DNA of 35,116 bases from Peribacillus cavernae (GTDB taxonomy: Bacteria > Bacillota > Bacilli > Bacillales > DSM-1321), in the NCBI RefSeq assembly GCF_003989135.1, contig NZ_RYZZ01000055.1, positions 1 to 35,116 of the forward strand. The letters run 5' to 3'. Made by a program: the position numbers and the translations under genes. A model generated the notes under the pieces. The model had not been told where the DNA came from and did no database searches. It saw only the letters and a program-made list of their open reading frames with translations. How positions within the stretch are numbered: position 1 is the first letter of the stretch; each line of letters starts with the position of its first letter. Shown piece after piece: positions 32,837 to 35,116 of the stretch.

Positions 32837-34264
32837 TTGTCAAACTACGATTCATATTTAAATAGTTCGCTAGAATACTTAAAACAATATATTGCTGATA
32901 TGAAAAGTAGGCCAATTTTTTTCATTGGTTCTGGCTTTTCCCAGAGGTATATAAATTCTCCAACTTGGTTTGGCTTACTGAAACAACTAGTTGAAGATAA
33001 CCCTGAAATTGGTATGCCAATGCAATATTTCATTCAGGAGCACAATGGGGACTATGCAAAAATAGCTTCTGAATTAGTTGATTATTATCGTACATATGCC
33101 TGGAAAAATCATGGTGATGAAGAGAAGTTTCCTCCTTTTCTTTTTGAATCTGCTTCACGAAGTATTCACCTGAAATATAAAATTGCAAGTATACTAATAG
33201 ACCTTATGGAACAATTCGTTGCTGAAACACATGAATTACATGACGAAATTGAATTGATAAAGAAACTAAACCCACAGGCTATTATAACTACCAACTATGA
33301 TAATTTATTGGAAATGCTGTTTCCTAAATATGAAGCAATAGTTGGACAACAGGTTATCCGTCAAAAGAAATCAACTAATATTGGGCATATTTTAAAAATT
33401 CATGGCTCAGTTGAAGATTGTGATAGTATTGTAATTGAGCAGGAAGATTATGATAACTTCTTTAAAAAGCAAATTTATTTAATTGCTAAGTTATTTACAT
33501 ATTTTATGGAACATCCAATAATTTTCATCGGTTACAGCTTGAGTGACGAAAATATTAAATCTATCTTGTACAATGTTAAACAAATTATTGATGCTGAAGT
33601 AGAACCAATGATTGATAATATGTGGTTCATTGACTGGAGTAGGGAACCAACTAACCCTGATTCCACACCACCAAGAGAAAAGTCAATCCCAGTCGGCAAT
33701 GGAGAATCAGTAAGAGTTAATTATATAAAATTGCACACATACGATAAGCTATACGAAGCTTTGTATCAAGATTCAGTTGATATAGAGTTCCTAAAGCAAA
33801 TTGAAGAAACAGTTTACAACGTAGTAAAGAGCGATACTATTACCAATCTTGAAGTTGATATTGCAAGCTTACGATACCTGACAGACAGAGAAAGTTTGTT
33901 AAGCACATTTACCTTGCCTTCTGCTGAAGATGAACAAGCTGCTACGAGAACTCTTGTTACTTTTGCACATATTAATGACCCTAATCAACTTGCCTTACAG
34001 TTCACACTTACTGCTACTGAACTTTGTGAAAGAGTATATGATGGGGAACGAAAATACTGGTCATACGCTTACGATTTAATTAATAGTGTGTATAGACAAA
34101 CAGGAATTAATTTGAGAAGTAGCAACAATGCTTATCATGTTTACATGAGAGGTGTTAGTCGATTTTCATTAGAAATGGTTTCATTACTTAAAAAGGTTAA
34201 AGAAATGGAACCATATGTTATCAATATTGATGGTAGGGAAATATCATACCCACCTGAAGAATAA
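32837..34264 (+). CDS. SIR2-domain protein, probable anti-phage NADase
   Basis: 475 residues from TTG 32837, chosen because GGGAGG ends 8 bases upstream; ATG 32804 has no ribosome site. The N-terminal ~270 residues form a SIR2-like NAD-binding fold: FFIGSGFS (28-35), TTNYDN (about 151), KIHGS (about 188, the catalytic His) and FIGYSLSDENI (about 231). The Asn and His that bacterial defence sirtuins use to break NAD are present. The C-terminal ~200 residues are helical and match no domain I recognise; there is no SLOG domain as in ThsA and no Argonaute or STAND region. Prokaryotic SIR2 proteins of this kind deplete NAD upon phage infection. The place in a tRNA island supports this, but no named system fits. 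Confidence 0.85.
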   Translation: MSNYDSYLNSSLEYLKQYIADMKSRPIFFIGSGFSQRYINSPTWFGLLKQLVEDNPEIGMPMQYFIQEHNGDYAKIASELVDYYRTYAWKNHGDEEKFPPFLFESASRSIHLKYKIASILIDLMEQFVAETHELHDEIELIKKLNPQAIITTNYDNLLEMLFPKYEAIVGQQVIRQKKSTNIGHILKIHGSVEDCDSIVIEQEDYDNFFKKQIYLIAKLFTYFMEHPIIFIGYSLSDENIKSILYNVKQIIDAEVEPMIDNMWFIDWSREPTNPDSTPPREKSIPVGNGESVRVNYIKLHTYDKLYEALYQDSVDIEFLKQIEETVYNVVKSDTITNLEVDIASLRYLTDRESLLSTFTLPSAEDEQAATRTLVTFAHINDPNQLALQFTLTATELCERVYDGERKYWSYAYDLINSVYRQTGINLRSSNNAYHVYMRGVSRFSLEMVSLLKKVKEMEPYVINIDGREISYPPEE

Positions 34265-34492
34265 AATAAAATCGCCAGTAACGAAATACTGGCGGTTATT
34301 GGTTTCCCTCATATGTTCAATTTGCAATTCCTTTATTGCCTTAGCTCTGATTTCAGCTCTTTCCTCTGCAAACTCTTCTCGTTGGTGCTCTTCTTCGTCA
34401 TAGGGAAAGATTGCATTCCAAAATAAATGAATATACAGAGCTAACATTCCTATTAGCCATATTGTTAAAATGATGTTTTTAAAAACCTTCAT
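34244..34492 (-). CDS. Small phage-like membrane protein
   Basis: 82 residues with an N-terminal membrane helix (KNIILTIWLIGMLALYIHLF) and a charged helical stretch (REEFAEERAEIRAKAIKELQ). The start overlaps the end of the upstream minus-strand gene by 14 bp, supporting one leftward operon. The 3' end runs through a hairpin and overlaps the SIR2 gene end by 21 bp. The last residues may therefore not be typical of the family. I do not recognise it. Confidence 0.55.
   Translation of the reverse strand: MKVFKNIILTIWLIGMLALYIHLFWNAIFPYDEEEHQREEFAEERAEIRAKAIKELQIEHMRETNNRQYFVTGDFILFFRWV
34271..34296. terminator. Two-way terminator between SIR2 and leftward genes
   Basis: ATCGCCAGTA and TACTGGCGGT pair (one wobble at the outer end) around ACGAAA. 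A-rich bases stand on the left and T-rich bases on the right. It lies 7 bp after the SIR2 stop. Confidence 0.75.
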
Positions 34493-34676
34493 CGTAATCT
34501 TGTCCGTTTATTTTGGCAATTTCTCTCCTGAGTTTTGGGGAATCAATGAAGAAAAAGACCTGATACCTCGGATTGTTCTTGTTTCTAGCAGTGTATTCAA
34601 TGTCATGCCCCATTTTAACTAAATTTATTGCTAACGTCTTTTTGTATACGAGTTTCAAAGGTTTCTTTTCATTCAT
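34479..34676 (-). CDS. DUF5659-like phage protein
   Basis: 65 residues. KTLAINLVKMGHDIEYTARN followed by KNNPRYQVFFFIDSPKLRRE fits the short family I recall as DUF5659, found in phages and mobile elements of Firmicutes; its function is unknown. The start ATG is one base after the stop of the upstream leftward gene, and GGTGAAG lies in that gene's end. This tight packing is typical of phage early regions. Confidence 0.65.
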   Translation of the reverse strand: MNEKKPLKLVYKKTLAINLVKMGHDIEYTARNKNNPRYQVFFFIDSPKLRREIAKINGQDYDEGF

Positions 34677-34677
34677 G

Positions 34678-34872
34678 CTACTTCACCAACACATCAAGTA
34701 TCATAGCAAGTTTAGGCTCATACTCCGCTATTTCGTCTGCAATCCGTTTTAAATGTTTTCCTTCAGTAATGTCATTACTCCGCTTTAACTCGAAAGCAAT
34801 CGTGTTCAGTGCGTCCAGAAAGGAAAACACTTTTGAATTCCTGGCAATAATGTTAGGTAACCAAACAAACAT
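34678..34872 (-). pseudogene. Small phage-like gene, probably truncated at its 5' end by an IS
   Basis: 64 residues. The body (FLDALNTIAFELKRSNDITE and IADEIAEYEPKLAMILDVL) looks like a helical phage protein and is packed tightly against the next leftward gene. The first codons (MFVWLPN) have no ribosome site upstream: the bases there are the antisense of the transposase's own AGGAGG. I infer that the true start was lost when the insertion sequence to the right landed here. Confidence 0.5.
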
Positions 34873-34886
34873 TAGGAGGTTTTCAC

Positions 34887-35116
34887 GTGTTTTCTGTGTT
34901 ACTAGAATTGCCAGAATTTGAAGTTGTCAATCAAGAAATTTTCCTTACTCATTATTTTGTTCATGTGGAGAAAAAAGCTGAAGAGGAACGCTGTATCTAT
35001 TGTGGTTTTCACTCTTCGGTTGTCCATGACAAAAGGACACGAAAAGTAAGGGATTTACCTATACTTAATAAACCTTTATATGTAAATCTTTATGTGAACA
35101 GATATCGATGCCAGAA
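34887..35116 (+). CDS. ISL3-family transposase, 5' part
   Basis: Starts at GTG 34887 with AGGAGG about 7 bases upstream and remains open to the window end (76 codons). The N-terminal zinc-finger region of ISL3 transposases is recognisable: CIYCGFHSSVVHDKRTRKVRDL, split here as CIYCG and then KRTRKVRDLPILNKPLYV and RYRC. The KRTRKVRDLP step, followed by basic residues and R-Y-R-C, is the family hallmark. The DDE domain lies beyond the window. The left inverted repeat should lie between about 34830 and 34880 but I cannot fix it without the other end. Confidence 0.85.
   Translation, partial: MFSVLLELPEFEVVNQEIFLTHYFVHVEKKAEEERCIYCGFHSSVVHDKRTRKVRDLPILNKPLYVNLYVNRYRCQ

Noticed and set aside
32837..34264. 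Thoeris ThsA
   Set aside because: No C-terminal SLOG domain and no TIR-domain ThsB neighbour in the window. Only the SIR2 half resembles it.
32837..34264. DSR2-type defence sirtuin
   Set aside because: DSR2 proteins are about twice as long with a large helical-repeat C-terminus. This one has only about 200 residues after the SIR2 domain.
34270..35116. Second att site of the island near the right end
   Set aside because: No repeat of the tRNA-Arg 3' end is found before the window ends.

Overview
The window reads as chromosomal DNA of an endospore-forming member of the Bacillaceae. From the left end to about 30.8 kb the gene order follows the B. subtilis rnhC-to-ysnB segment as I recall it. 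The order is rnhC, zapA, cvpA-like, polX, mutS2, yshE, lcfA, fadR, fadB, etfB, etfA, trxA, uvrC, lysC, yslB, sdhCAB, gerE, ysmB, racE, gerM, rdgB (ysnA) and ysnB. Spore genes (gerE, gerM and a small H-type spore protein gene), many TTG/GTG starts, strong GGAGG ribosome sites and short hairpin-plus-T terminators all fit. I cannot name the species.

Layout. Bases 1-402 hold no gene but a higher-order repeat: blocks of a 20-bp tandem repeat alternate with copies of a ~93-bp unit. Bases 420-7126 carry DNA replication and repair genes (RNase HIII, ZapA, PolX, MutS2) and small membrane proteins. Bases 7127-7797 are a gap with a terminator, a copy of a dispersed hairpin element and a short broken reading frame. 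Bases 7798-13265 are the fatty acid degradation cluster: acyl-CoA ligase, the FadR repressor with its own promoter and palindromic operator, enoyl-CoA hydratase, and the two electron transfer flavoprotein subunits. Then come thioredoxin, UvrC, and aspartokinase behind a complete lysine riboswitch. Succinate dehydrogenase follows at 18.4-21.6 kb.

Two differences from the remembered gene order stand out. Between sdhB and gerE, where B. subtilis has ysmA, there is a 1246-residue secreted nuclease/5'-nucleotidase of the YhcR type, whose basic tail is cut by an in-frame TAA, followed by a 59-residue SspH-like spore gene. Between gerM and rdgB the RNase PH gene (rph) is absent, leaving only about 190 bp. 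Four copies of one hairpin element lie between genes, and a second short-period tandem array (21 bp) lies between gerE and ysmB.

The accessory part begins at a tRNA-Arg(TCT) gene at 30.9 kb. Directly behind it are a frameshifted tyrosine recombinase, a small membrane-anchored helical protein, and a SIR2-domain protein with intact NAD-site motifs, probably an anti-phage NADase. Convergent to these are three tiny phage-like genes. The last of them appears cut by an ISL3-type insertion sequence that runs off the right end. This part is more A+T-rich than the core and is the start of an integrated island whose far end lies outside the window.
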